From: Spirodela intermedia | Lineage: Eukaryota; Streptophyta; Magnoliopsida; Alismatales; Araceae | Reading direction: 5' to 3' | DNA: 64,000 nucleotides | Assembly: GCA_902729315.2 (NCBI GenBank) | Contig: LR746273.1 | Coordinates: forward strand, 1,431,001-1,495,000 | In this document: positions 37,258-48,558 of the stretch, in pieces | Position numbering within the stretch: position 1 is the stretch's first letter | How the letters are laid out: every line of letters begins with the position of its first letter | The notes under the pieces: generated by a model | What the model was told of the DNA's origin: nothing | What the model saw: the letters and a program-made list of their open reading frames with translations, nothing else | Databases searched by the model: none | Made by a program: the position numbers and the translations under genes

Positions 37258-38734
37258 ACCGGTTCTCCGCCCTCGATCTCCATAGATCCTTCCTCTGCCA
37301 GCTCGCCTGAGGGATCATCTTGCCGGAGCCGAAGACCACGGCGGAGCTGCACGCCGGGCCACCCGGGTGGGGATGGCCTCCCCCTCCCCCCACAAGAGTC
37401 CGGACCGTGTCATGACCGGGCGCACCTGTAGATAGACAGAGAGAGCGAAGAGAGAGAGAGAGAGAGGAGTTGACGCACGACCAACTTTTTCTTCTTCTTT
37501 CCTTTATTGTGATATCGTCATATCGATCCTTGCATTCCAAAATAAGTATTTATTCTATTTATTTTTAGACCAGCGGAGACGCTGCCTTCGGCGGCGGCGG
37601 CGGGGGATAGGTTAGGAGAGAAGGTGAGCAATCTCCCTCGAGGCATCTGCCACCTTCGAAGCATTTTAGACCGCAATATCGACGCCACCGACGGCCAATC
37701 TGGTCATTGCCTCTCCTAAGTTTAACGGCCGCAAGACGGTAACCGTCAAAATGCACGTGGTTGGAGTATACAAAGTTGCTCATGAGAACGACGTCCGAAC
37801 GGCACTTGACGGCACGCACGTGGTCCCCGCCCACGGACAAGAAGGCCGATCACGTTTCCGTCCCTGTTTCGTCGGCGATCAAGGTGAGTCCGGTCCGTCG
37901 GGAAGAAGACAAAAAAATATATTTTATAGTTTTAAATTATATAATTAATTAATTTAAACCGAAAAATACTTCGCAAAACTGAAAATTCCAGACTTTATCG
38001 ATTTAATTAAAAATTATATTCATATTTTTTCTCCAAATTGGCCAAAAGCGAGGGAATCCCTCCACGTGGACGGGCCCGCGCCCGCGAGGCGACGTCTCAA
38101 CCGAGCTGAGGTGCCCTCGTGCTCTCTTTGACTCCGATGGCCCGGATCCTATCTTATAATGGTAATTATCATCCATTAATAGAAAATATTAAGTGAGATA
38201 GATATTAACGGAAAATAAACAAAAGAATGCAATCGTTGACCGAGGGTGAAATGGTGGGCTCCTACCCGGTGGGTCCACCGCTTTTCTTCTACTCGGAGGA
38301 CGGCGTCCAAATGGAAGAGACCGTCGTGGGGGTTGACGTATGAATTCAAGAGTGTACGAAAGAGGAAAAGTCGTGGGGGTTGACCTTTTTTATTTACTGG
38401 CAGGGGGTGAGCTCGGCCAGTGACTCCCAGCCGGCCCAGATTTCAGCCCAAGTGGGCTACGAAACCAGATAAATAACGGGCCGAACCCAAGGCCCGGTGA
38501 GTCCCATTTTCGGCCCACGTTCTCGGGAGGCTATCTACGCTAATGGGTAACGACCCAATTATTATTGGGCCGCGTAGATACTCGGGGAATCCGAATTTAC
38601 GGGTATAACGGCTAGTTTTTGCTTCATACCGTCCATAACGGAACCGAACGGATATATCGGATGGTCGGTATGAACAAGACCGACACTTAGAAAACTTTTT
38701 GACCTACGAGACCCAGAAGGTCGCCTCTGCCGCC
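37258..38734. promoter_or_regulatory. TLP 3' flank and WDR25 promoter
   Basis: A (GA)n-like stretch occurs near 37438-37467. 37565-37900 is GC-rich without a recognisable gene. 38420-38580 holds a dense group of GGCCCA/TGGGCC motifs just upstream of WDR25, as in plant Site II promoters; a GCCGCCATGG start context follows at 38735. Confidence 0.45.
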
Positions 38735-41700
38735 ATGGATCTCCTGCGCGGGGCTTACGGGGCTCCGTCCGACGAAGAGGACGACGAGGGCACGACCGTT
38801 GGCCCGGCTGCGAAGCGGGTCCGGTCAGAAGGTTATCCCCAGCAGGTGTTGCCTCCTCCGGCGGTACGCCGTCGGGAATTTAGCGGCGCCGGTGTTCCTA
38901 GTGAGCTCGTCTCCGCAGGGGGGAGGTACGTTTCTAAGAGGGAGCGGGCGCGACTGGCAGCAGAGGCATCGTCTTCTTCTGGAATCACCGAGCTCAATAC
39001 TCCAGTTAGCACGTCGGTCACGACCCCTGGTTTTCTGGCTCTTACTCTCCTCTGTTTTAGTTTCGTCTTTTTCGTACTGCCCTCTTTTGTTTAACGTGAA
39101 CTAGTTTGATTTTAGATCTTGTGACGTGCTCGCATCTAAGATGAGGATATCTTTACATAAATACATTTCAGATCTTTCTCAGTAGACTGTGAATTCTACC
39201 AAAGGCTTTCCGACGAACAATTTCGTTGAAGATTTTACTATTCAGAAACTCTCAGGGGAGAAAATTTCAAGCGCAGAAAATTTATTATCCGCTTAATTGC
39301 TTCATGGATGGTCTTTCCTGTTGTTCGTCGTTGTCATCGACCACATCCTAATCAATCGGGGTTATAGAGTGTGAATCTCAATTCCATTTTCCCCTCTATC
39401 TCATGAAAAGACAGATTCTACGTACCTATTTTCATATTTTATTCTCTGCCTTTATCCAAAATATCTTCTTTTAGAGTTTCACAAGAATTGATATCAGAGG
39501 CCTCTTAACATGCGCCATTTGTCCCTGGACACGTACTTTCGTGGGTCTTCTCCACATGTTACGATTGTCTCAAACCTCTTCCATAGACTTGATGTCCTTA
39601 ATTAGTTCTATCATTGCCCAGAAATTTGTCTCATACTGTACTTTTCTGTCTTCGTGCGTATCTAATTATACACTTTTATCTTGTTAACATTGTTTTTCTC
39701 GTAGACGTTGTCTGAAAATAGTAAATATATTTCTTATGCAGAATAAATGCAATCCGTTCATTCAGAAAAGTGACCAAAAGATAAAAAACCACATCTAATC
39801 CTCCATTCCTTTGAACCATGACGAGGGAACCATTGATTTGTCATTATTCTCGTTTTTAGAATCATTTTTTCGTACGTATATAATGACTCAAGCCCATCTT
39901 ACATTGGACTTGAGTTAGGTTGCTTCTCTGTTATGTTTTATATGTCATCTTATGCTAAACCTGATTTTTTGCAGGACTCACTACTTTTTTTTTTTTTGGG
40001 AAAGTATTTTTCCTCTCTTGCGACAGCACTGATATCTTTTTGTACATATTCTTTCTTTTATTGTATTCCTATCTTTTCCATATGTCCCGCTGATACCTTT
40101 TTCCACTGGCTCTAGTGGTTAGAGGCATCTCGGATTTGGACATACCACATAATGCGTTATCGATATTGAGGCATCAAGTGAAGGACAATGTGAGACATGA
40201 CAAAGAGTCCAGGAAACCCACTGTTGTACTAAGTGGCCACAAAAAGGCGGTCAATGCTGTACAATGGTCTCGTACTCATGGTTAGTAAGTAATTTTTATG
40301 TCATCTCATGTTCTCTTTTTTATTTTATTTTTTGTTGAAGTGATACTCTTTTTCTTTTCTCAACGAATTCCTGAACTACTCGACTATCAATTGCTGTTGT
40401 TCATCATAGTCTTTGTTTATTCAGCTAATTTGTGCTTCTTTCATGATATTAATATTTGAGCAGAATTTTGTCGATTGGGCTAACAATTTTTTTATTAAAG
40501 TATAAGAATAGTAATATTTGCCTGCTCCTGTCTTTTGCATAATTTATGTGATTCCTTTGGGTTGAGTGTATCTCGCTGTTCCTGCAAACAATTTCAGGAT
40601 TGTTGACATGGCTGACATCAAATGTGGTGGACACTGGATAATACTTATGATTAATTGACCATCGTTAGTAAATATTTTACAATATTACGTTATTTTATTT
40701 CTATTAATGGTTGCTTTAATTTATGTTCCTTTTCTCCATTGTTTTGTTCTTGATTCCTCGTGTTTTGCACATGTATGCTCATTCTAGGTCTTCTATTATT
40801 TGACTTCATATTATCTCGACAATTCAAGTGCTTCTTAATTGCTTTAAGCATCCAGTTTCTTTCTCTAACTTTCTGTTTTCTATAGCTATGAACTTGGTTG
40901 ACTTTTAATGCCATATCTCTTTTCTGGTGGCCTATTGTTTTGTTGGGTCTTGGCACCTCAGCTTTTGATTCAGTGGACGAGGCTTGAGAATAATGACGTC
41001 GATGCCACTAATGATAATGGTTCTTGAGTAAAGTGTTTGCTTGGTGCCTGCGAATTGTGTTTCTTTGTTTGTGACTTTATTAATATAGTTCGTTACTCTG
41101 AAGGACATTGGTTTAATTCTCAATGTACAGTGCTAGATTCCATTTCTGTAGACAGAGAACTGACATTCTTGCCAGCTTGCAATGTTTCTGTGATTTAAAG
41201 CATAACAGTATCGTCTCACTTAGTCAAAATGAACTATGACGCCTTAGCTATAATATGCCTTTTTTGGTCAGGGTCAATCATCTGTTAGATGCTTGCGGAG
41301 GAACCTTTCAAGAGAGCATTTTGCAGGTTTCATTACTGATAATCTATTAGCGACACAGCCCACACAACCTACTAACCCCTCGGATATTTTACATTCTAAC
41401 TGTCTGGAAAATTGATCCCTATCTAGTAGGGGATTAGTAAACTCATGGAGTGACAATTTTTTTCCCCTTAAGACTGAAAAGAGAGCGGGCAATTGCTTGT
41501 TAGATGCCATATTTTTCTATCATAGAAAGTGGATCATAGGATATTGTTTCTTATCCCTTGTGGAACCCCCCCTCTGGGCGGTCTGGATGGAGAGACATAA
41601 ATCTAATCTTCAGAAGGAAACTTCCTCTACTACTGAGGTTTAACGGGCATATGAGACAAGGTCAAGGAACAGCTGGAAATCTTGTGTTGCAAAGTATTCC

Positions 41701-42546
41701 TATTTGAGAGTTGATGGAACTCGCGCTTATGGATGCTCTCTTTTTAATTATATATTGTTGTGGGATCTGCTCACGTTCGAGATAATTTATGAAAAACTAC
41801 ACCTAAAGCTTGTGAAACCTTGTTTTCTAGGAGAACTTTCACATTCTCCATCAATATACCTCGCTTTCCATTTCTAACATGATGTGATGAAAATGGCCGC
41901 AGCCCATCTCCTTGCTTCTGCTGGCATGGATCAGACTGTCTGTGTGTGGAATGTATGGAGTCAAGAGAATCAAAGGGCACGCGTCCTTACATATCACGCT
42001 GCTGCAGTGAAGGATGTGAGATGGTCTCCAAGAGGGTTGTCTTTGCTTTCATGTGGGTATGACTGCTGTTCTCGGATGGTTGACGTTGACAAGGGGGTAG
42101 AAGAACAGGTTTTCAAGGAGGATCAAGTCGTGGACGTCGTCAAGTTCCACCCAGATAACCCGAACCTCTTTCTTTCAGGTGGCTTGAAGGGCTCCCTCCG
42201 GCTCTGGGATATAAGGACCGGAAATGTAGCCCAGGAGTATATTAAACCCCTTGGCCCTATACTTGATGTTGAGTTCAGCCCTGATGGCAGGCACTTCATT
42301 TCCTCCAGTGACGTCTCCCAAAGTAATGCCAGCGAGAACTCAATCATTGTATGGGATGTGTCGAGACAAATTCCATTGTCAAATCAGGTAATTGACTTCA
42401 TCTAGAATTCTGTGGTTTATTGTCTTTTTGGTTGATGCCTCTAAGTATTTTTGCCTAGCTTTACTTTTTTTTTTTTTTTTCTCTGAAACCCAAGTTTCTC
42501 TGAGGGAAATAGAACTCATCAAATGACATAACTGTCTCATTTAATG

Positions 42547-42584
<38 letters not shown>

Positions 42585-43955
42585 AATATCGCATATTTCA
42601 ATATATAATGTTCTTTTTCTCTTACTTTTATTGAGTTATTTCGCCTTGGGCTTCTTTCTTTTTGGGGCTAGATGCAAAGGATCCTTTATTTCTTTTTTCT
42701 GGTTACATCCACTCTTGGAAACTTCCATACACTTCTTTCCATACTTGGCATCTGCCAGAAACCTTGTTGTCTTACAGAAATTACAGTGGATATTGATTCT
42801 TGTCATAGCTGGTGGTGCTCTCTGTTTTCCATTTTCTTAAAGAAACTTGAACAGAAAAGAGAACGCGATCTCAAATCGTTGAAGTGTTCATCTGATTCCA
42901 GCATTGGTCGCTTGGATGATCTTTTTCTAGATTGTGAGTGACCGATTTAACCCTGTAATCTGTTGCTGGGAAGTATAGCTGCTCTTTTCTTTTTCAAGGA
43001 AAAAATAAAATCTACCTTTACATCATTCAACAAATTAGTTCCGAAGTTGACATTTTTACCATCCTACATAAACTGGCACAAACGCCACAAAAAAAAGAGT
43101 CAACTGTTATTATAGAATAGATTGCATGAAATTGACATCACTTCTGCTGTCCAGCTTCCACAAATTTATAGATCCTACTTGAGATTCATGGAAGGTTACG
43201 TTTTTTTCATCTCTTTTCCTTTTCTTTTTTAATGGTAGAAAAACTAAAATGCTTGTTTTTCTGTGGAGGGGAAAGGGGTTGACCCTAGCTAGAGAGGAAA
43301 TTAGCATCGTGCCTATCACTCTCCCACCTCATATAATAGCATCGATGATGTATTATTCAATCCTGGTTTGAAATTCCTTTTTTAGAGCAAAAAGTAGAGT
43401 CAACTTTTAGGGCCCAACCGGGTTCGAACCGGTGACCTCTTGATCTGCAGTCAAATGCTCTACCACTGAGCTATGGACCCAGTGTGAGATGAGTTGCGAT
43501 AAGTCTTATAGAACCGACAAATCTTTCATGCCCTCTCTCTCTCGTACTCATTTATATATATATGTTTACGTTTATTTCAGGTTTATGTGGAGGCGTATAC
43601 TTGCCCATGCGTGAGGTACCATCCATGGGAGTCATGCTTCGTGGCGCAGTCGAACGGGAATTACGTGGCAATCTTCTCGGGGAGGGCGCCCTTCAAGCTA
43701 GACAGGTACAGGAGGTTCGAAGGGCACTGGGTCTCCGGATTCCCGGTCAGGTGCGACTTCAGCGCCGACGGGGACGTTCTCGGCTCCGGCTCGGCCGACG
43801 GCGCCGTCTACCTCTATAGCTTCCGCTCCTCAGAGCTCCTCACGAAGATGGACGCCTTCGGGGACGCCTGCGTCGACGTGGCCTTCCATCCCGCCGTTAA
43901 GGGCGTCGTAGCCGCTTGCGGATGGGACGGTGGGGTTGCTGTCTTCCGGTGTTAA
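38735..43955 (+). CDS. WDR25: WD repeat-containing protein 25 (PRP17-related)
   Basis: Four exons: 38735-39029, 40116-40280, 41903-42387, 43581-43955; 439 residues with all phases matching. The family is related to splicing factor PRP17/CDC40, but its exact role is not established. The N-terminus is acidic (DEEDDEGT) with a basic patch and the conserved YVSKRERARLA. WD40 blades begin at LSGHKKAVNAVQWSRTHAH and LLASAGMDQTVCVWNVW, then VKDVRWSPRGLSLLSCGYD, VKFHPDNPNLFLSGG, ILDVEFSPDGRHFISSSD and SENSIIVWDVSRQIPLSNQ. The last exon starts VYVEAYTCPCVRYHPW and ends GVAVFRC. Exon 3's acceptor (GCCGCAG) has a weak pyrimidine tract. Intron 3 carries a tRNA-Cys gene on the opposite strand. Exons 1 and 4 are much more GC-rich than exons 2 and 3. 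Confidence 0.93.
41560..41760 (+). mobile_element. Possible LINE 3'-end remnant in WDR25 intron 2
   Basis: The + strand reads PPLWAVWMERHKSNL and then TRSRNSWKSC with an intervening stop. This resembles the tail of plant LINE reverse transcriptase proteins (LWxxWxERNxRxF). Only this short stretch supports it. Confidence 0.35.
42551..42582. repeat. (AT)n microsatellite
   Basis: Perfect AT dinucleotide run in WDR25 intron 3. Confidence 0.9.
43409..43480 (-). tRNA. tRNA-Cys (GCA)
   Basis: 72 nucleotides on the minus strand starting GGGTCCATAGCTCAGTGGTA. The acceptor stem pairs GGGTCCA with TGGGCCC (one T-G pair). The D-loop has AGCTCAGTGGTAGAGC, the anticodon loop CTGCAGA gives anticodon GCA, and the T-arm is ACCGGTTCGAACCCGGT. 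The discriminator is T73, the cysteine identity base. No intron. CCA is not encoded, so it is a nuclear gene. A T5 run about 16 bases downstream could end polymerase III transcription. It lies antisense in WDR25 intron 3, 100 bases before exon 4. Confidence 0.96.
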
Positions 43956-43988
43956 TAACGCCTCTGAGAAATACCAACACGGTCGCTT

Positions 43989-43990
<2 letters not shown>

Positions 43991-44039
<49 letters not shown>
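43991..44039. repeat. (GA)n microsatellite
   Basis: About 49 bases of AG repeats 36 bases after the WDR25 stop codon, probably within its 3' UTR. Confidence 0.9.
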
Positions 44040-44043
<4 letters not shown>

Positions 44044-44045
44044 TG

Positions 44046-44360
44046 GCGGGGAAAAAACGGACATGGATTGAACCCCAATTCACTCATTGGCGCATCAAGG
44101 AAATACTCGTCCATAAGTATCTGAGAGGTGAAGACATACGCATCCCCCCTCAGAATATGATCAAAGCATATGTAGAGTGAAAGAGAGAGAGATTACTGGG
44201 CAGATAAACTCAAAGGTCATTCTCTCTCTCTCTCTCTCTCTCTCGCTCTAATAAACCGAGACTGAAACTTTTAAGAGAAAATCATTCACCCATTGGCGCA
44301 TCAAGAAATACTCATCTTAAGCTTGTAGAGATTATTAGATAGATAGACTCAAAAACCACA
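44046..44360. repeat. Tandem pair of a roughly 170-200 bp repeat (copies A and B)
   Basis: Copy A (44046-44250) contains ATTCACTCATTGGCGCATCA, AAGTATCTGAGAG, CCCCTCAGAATATGATC and a CT-run ending CTCGCTC. Copy B (44281-44360) repeats ATTCACCCATTGGCGCATCA and GCTTGTAGAGATTATTAG, then breaks off. Related copies lie at 47985-48295 on the other side of the UGT gene. Confidence 0.75.
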
Positions 44361-45777
44361 TATATAGCCAAGGCTAATTTTTTATTGCCTTTATGTTATG
44401 TTGCAAGAACCATAAAATAACAAGGACTAAGTAGAGTAAAGCCCATAACAGTGACCCAACATAAGAAATGCCCTCAAATAATCAAAGATCCTAAATGATA
44501 AGTTATTTGCCTTTAATTTTTACAAAAATACAATTTAACTAGATATTGAGCTTGATAGTTGGCCTAAAAAAATCATGACAGAAACGCCCTCACAATCTTG
44601 CAATATTTATCACTCAATATCATTTTACATGTATCATTCAATACATTAATAATATCTTTGACAATCTAAATACTCTACAATATTATTGCCTCCTGAGACT
44701 AAAACACAATCCAAACCATCACTTGGACTGCAAAGCTTACAAGCATTTGGACAAATGATAATAGGCTCGATCACATATTTGTCAACTTTTCTTGGAATAG
44801 TTTGACCTAGAAAGCAACATAACACGTAGGGATAACCAAGTAGAATCTTAATGGATTTATTCTAAACCAGCCTCTTTAAAATCTTAATGGCAATAAATCA
44901 GTTTTTTTAAAATATAATATGATCTCTAAACTCACCAACCCGAATCAAGTTCGAGTTTTATTCATTTTCTTATTCCATCAATCTTGTAAACAATTACCTT
45001 TTAATGTTATCATAAGTGATATAAACTCTTGACTGAAAGTTTTGGATCAATTTCAAGTAATATTCTTACTGTAAGATTTTTTTTGAGCTTCTCTCATAGC
45101 AAGATGATGTAAGTTGTATTGATAATTCTATCACTACAACACTAAATCATCAATAATTACATTCTTTTTTAATCCTTCATCTCATACCATAACTCAAGAA
45201 GATATTGGGAACCTTCAGCATTGACATCACTATAAATATTGAAGGCCATAACATTCCCATTTGCATTTTATGCCACTTACCATCAAGAAAGTTTACTTTC
45301 AACAAGAGAACCCCAATTAAATGCTCCTGTTCAATAAATTAATTTTCTGGCCAATGTCACCGGTCTATGGAAACAAAGAGATATTTTCAAACATAAAATT
45401 TAAATGTTAAAAATAAGAAATTCAGAAAAATTAGAAAATTATGGAATTAATAATATCCCAGCAATATATGGGGACCATGTGGTATAGAATAGTACGACTT
45501 AATGTCACGCTCAATCATAGATCACCATTCAAGGTGATCTATGATGGAGAAGGAAGGTCGCCTGGGAGATTTCCCGTCATTCTTTTTATAGTATAATCGT
45601 ATAAATATTGCTAGATTTTATTTTTCGTGAGTCAACAGACTTGAACCGATCGGATGGCCTGACCCACTCAACATTGCTTTTTAAAAACGGTGAACCCTTT
45701 TCTAAAAAAACAGTATTCGGCCCATAAGCACAAACGATCCAAACGGAAATAAATGACATACAGCAACTGGGGAAATG

Positions 45778-47145
45778 TCAGCCGGTGAGTCGCTGCTGGA
45801 CGAAGCCCATCAGATTCCGATCGGACGAGCCGCCTTCCTTCACCGCCTCGCGGGCCCTCCTCCCCCAGATCTCGGCTCTCTGGCGCACGGCCTCCCCGCG
45901 CTGCCCCTCGCCCATGACCAGGTCGAGGCACCGCCGCAGCTCAGCGGCGTCCGGCAGACCCTCGGCGCTCGGCTCCGAGCGAACGCCGAACCCCCACGCC
46001 ACCTCCGCCAAGTGGGCGTTGGCCGGCTGGTCCGACCACTTCGGCATCCCCACGATGGGAACGCCGCAGGCCAGGCTCTCCAGTGTGGAGTTCCACCCGC
46101 AGTGCGTCACGAAGCAGCCCACCGCGCGGTGGGAGAGCACCTCCACCTGCGAGCACCACTCCACCACCATCCCCTGCGAGCTCTCCTTCACCCCCTCCCG
46201 GCCCCCCCGCGCCACCCACAGGTACGACCGCTGGCTGTCCTCCAGCGCGCGGGAGATCTCCTCCCGCTGTCGCACCGGCAGCACCGTGTAGCTCCCGAAG
46301 GAGACGTAAACCACCGAGCGGTTCGGCTGGGCGTCCAGCCACGCCGTGTAGCTCTCTCTGGGCGTCTGCTCGAAGAGGTCGCCACCGAAGGAGGTCTCCG
46401 TCCCGTCGAGGCCGTCAGCGTAGGCCGACGGCAGAGTCGGTCCAATTGGGAGGAGCTCCACCGGCTCCGCCGCCTGCAGATAATCCAGCTCCAGGGCCTC
46501 GAAGGTGTTGATCAGAACTCTGGCCTTGGTGTCCATGGTCTGGAAGAGCTCCTCCACCAGGGGAAAGAACAGGTCGTCCTCCGGGTTCCTGGAGAAGAGC
46601 AGGGAGGGGACGTCGCGGACGTGGAGAACCGGCAGGCCCGGTAGATCTACTGAGGAGAGGGGGTCCTGCCTGTTGGCCTTGATGAGGCCGGGATGGCCAC
46701 GGAAGTAGAGGTGGTAGATGGCGAAGACGGCGGCGGACTGGATCCAATACAGGGCGGAGGTGACGCCGAGGTCGCGCGCCACGGCTGCCGCCCAGGGGAC
46801 CAGGAAATTGTAGACGACGCAAGTCACCGGGCGACCGGCGGCGGCGAGGTCGCGCGCGAGCTCGGCGAGGGTCCGGCTACCGACGGACTTCAGCTCCTGC
46901 AAGAAGTCGTGCCAGTCGATGTTGACCCAGTCGACGTACCCGTCGTACTTCCCGACGGAGTAGGGGGAGCAAGCAAGCAGTGGGGGAAGCTTTCCCAGGG
47001 GAATGCGGCGGTGGACCTCCGTAGCGGTGGAGAAGGTGACCTGGGCACCGAGGCGGGCGAGGCGCTTGCCCAGCTGCAGGGAGGGGTTGATGTGGCCCTG
47101 CGCCGGGAAGGACACCACCAGGAAGTGCTGCTGCGGCTGATCCAT
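45778..47145 (-). CDS. UDP-glucosyltransferase, family 1, UGT75-like
   Basis: Single exon, 455 residues, cytosolic. Such enzymes move glucose from UDP-glucose to small acceptors (hormones, phenolics, apocarotenoids); the acceptor cannot be told from sequence. The catalytic His is H18 in FPAQGHINPSLQLGKRL. The usual DxF partner stretch reads VVYNFLVPWAAAVA, the form seen in the UGT75 (group L) branch. The PSPG sugar-donor box spans residues 330-373, from WCSQVEVLSHRAVGCF through HCGWNSTLES to the glucose-type final DQ. The frame is open in phase to an ATG at 47343, but family alignment places the start at 47145 (MDQPQQHFLVVSFP). The upstream 66 codons look like leader. The gene is very GC-rich against AT-rich repeat DNA on both sides. 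Confidence 0.92.
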   Translation of the reverse strand: MDQPQQHFLVVSFPAQGHINPSLQLGKRLARLGAQVTFSTATEVHRRIPLGKLPPLLACSPYSVGKYDGYVDWVNIDWHDFLQELKSVGSRTLAELARDLAAAGRPVTCVVYNFLVPWAAAVARDLGVTSALYWIQSAAVFAIYHLYFRGHPGLIKANRQDPLSSVDLPGLPVLHVRDVPSLLFSRNPEDDLFFPLVEELFQTMDTKARVLINTFEALELDYLQAAEPVELLPIGPTLPSAYADGLDGTETSFGGDLFEQTPRESYTAWLDAQPNRSVVYVSFGSYTVLPVRQREEISRALEDSQRSYLWVARGGREGVKESSQGMVVEWCSQVEVLSHRAVGCFVTHCGWNSTLESLACGVPIVGMPKWSDQPANAHLAEVAWGFGVRSEPSAEGLPDAAELRRCLDLVMGEGQRGEAVRQRAEIWGRRAREAVKEGGSSDRNLMGFVQQRLTG

Positions 47146-47506
47146 GGGCGGAGCTGTCGGTGGTGACGTCACCGATCCTGATGAGTGAGTGGCAGCCTGC
47201 TGCGGTCTGCCCTTTCGTACTGAGGGTGGAGCCTGGGAATTATACATCGTGGGAGAACGTGGACCACATGCCAGAACAACCCTGTCGATCGCGTTCAACA
47301 GCCGTCCAACCAGGCGTGGCGTGGACGCCGGCGAGTTATCCAAGGGAAGACAGCAGTAGCCGGATAAGAAGGGTGCGGCAGAGCTTACCTGCTTTGTCGG
47401 CGTCGGCGATCAGCATGGGGAGGGGCTCCTCCGAGCGCTCCTTGCCGGAGAGTCTCTGTGTAAAGCTGATTCTTGAACGACTGTAGAAATATTTCGAGAG
47501 ACTGTG

Positions 47507-47554
47507 ATATATATATATATATATATATATATCGAGAGAGAGAGAGAGAGAGAG
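47507..47554. repeat. Compound (AT)n(GA)n microsatellite in the UGT promoter region
   Basis: 26 bases of AT repeats, then about 21 bases of GA repeats, 360-410 bases upstream of the UGT start. Confidence 0.88.
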
Positions 47555-47599
47555 AACTGTTGTCTAGGAGGCGTCGTCGGGTGTCAGGGAAACGCTGGT

Positions 47600-47960
47600 T
47601 CTTGAGAGAGGAGAGAGAAAGTGAAATATGAAATAAAATGTAATATTTAGTGGGAAAATATACACAAATATTTATATTGAATCACTGGATCGGATCTCAT
47701 TAATCTGGTTTCACTTGTACCAGATTAGATCAAATATACATCTAAATGAAGAAGGATAAAAATATATAAAAATGATATAAATATAATTAATAATATAACT
47801 ATAATATAATTATCATATTTCACTCTCCAATATTCTTCTTCAAGTTGATGAATGAATGTCATCTAGTCCCAACTTAAATATAAGTATCTAGATGATTGAT
47901 TTCTTTGATCCTTTGGTGAGAATATGTATCCATTGTTCATGACTTGGGACATGGTGTACA
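47600..47960 (-). mobile_element. Ty1/copia 3'-end remnant (RNase H tail and part of an LTR)
   Basis: The minus strand reads VHHVPSHEQW and ILTKGSKK, then FKLGLDD, the typical end of copia pol before the stop. A purine-rich CTTGAAGAAGAATATTGGAG follows (47828-47848), typical of the PPT and LTR start. AT-rich LTR-like sequence continues to about 47600, where the border is unclear. No other part of the element is present. It has the same orientation as the UGT gene downstream. Confidence 0.65.
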
Positions 47961-47984
47961 AATAATGTCAATACATATATTAGA

Positions 47985-48295
47985 TTGTCTCAATTCACCC
48001 ATTAACGCATCAAGGAAATATTCACCCATTAGTATCTGCTCAAAATATATTCCTCAGAATATGATCTAAAGCTTGTAGAGAGAGGGAGAGAGATTCTTGG
48101 ACAGATAATCTCAAAGCCCCCCTCTCTCTCTCTCTCGCTCGCTCGCTCAGATATGAATTTTTAGGGGAAAAAGCCGACCCAGATTGAGCCCCAATTCGCC
48201 CATTGGCGCATCAAGGATCCACAAGTATCTGAGAGCTGAAGACATATAAAACATCCCCCTCCCCGCCTCAGAATATCATCTAAAACTCCAATATG
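47985..48295. repeat. Tandem pair of the roughly 170-200 bp repeat (copies C and D)
   Basis: Copy C (47985-48155) has AATTCACCCATTAACGCATC, CTCAGAATATGATCTAAAGC, GCTTGTAGAGAGAG and a CT-run ending CTCGCTCGCTC. Copy D (48164-48295) has GGGGAAAAAGCCGACCCAGA, CCCATTGGCGCATCAAGG and CCTCAGAATATCATCT. They match copies A and B at 44046-44360 in the same orientation. Confidence 0.75.
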
Positions 48296-48408
48296 ACTGC
48301 TGACAATCACCAGGCCCACAGGATCCAACTGGGACGGATCGATCATCCTCAAATCTCCCTGAGAAGATCCAGGCGCGGATAGCCCTTGAGAACTCATAGC
48401 GCCTTCTT

Positions 48409-48527
48409 TCATTTCTCGCCAGCATCTGTGACGGACGAGAGCTGCTCTTCCAAGGCTCTAAGGAGGTCCCAGTACTCCTCGAAGGCCGGCTGCGACTGAA
48501 AATGAGCAAAGCGGGCATCCGGCTCAG

Positions 48528-48558
<31 letters not shown>

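Larger units (their letters stand above)
43956..45777. other. WDR25 / UGT convergent intergenic region
   Basis: After WDR25 comes a (GA)n run, then two units of a repeat also found at 47985-48295. 44370-45560 is AT-rich with no recognised gene. Both flanking genes point into this region. Confidence 0.45.
47146..48408. other. UGT upstream region with microsatellites, copia remnant and repeats
   Basis: Holds the UGT leader, an (AT)n run (47507-47532) followed by (GA)n (47534-47554), an LTR-like AT-rich stretch, a copia pol end, and repeat copies C and D. RIC1 ends at 48409. The CT-rich runs at 48119-48146 belong to the repeat. Confidence 0.5.

Noticed and set aside
45775-46644. 289-codon open frame on the + strand opposite the UGT gene
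   Set aside because: Antisense shadow of a GC-rich gene; the minus strand has the complete UGT motifs.
47146-47343. 66-codon N-terminal extension of the UGT
   Set aside because: In frame, but family 1 UGTs begin just before the FPAQGH stretch; the extension is Pro/Ser-rich leader DNA.
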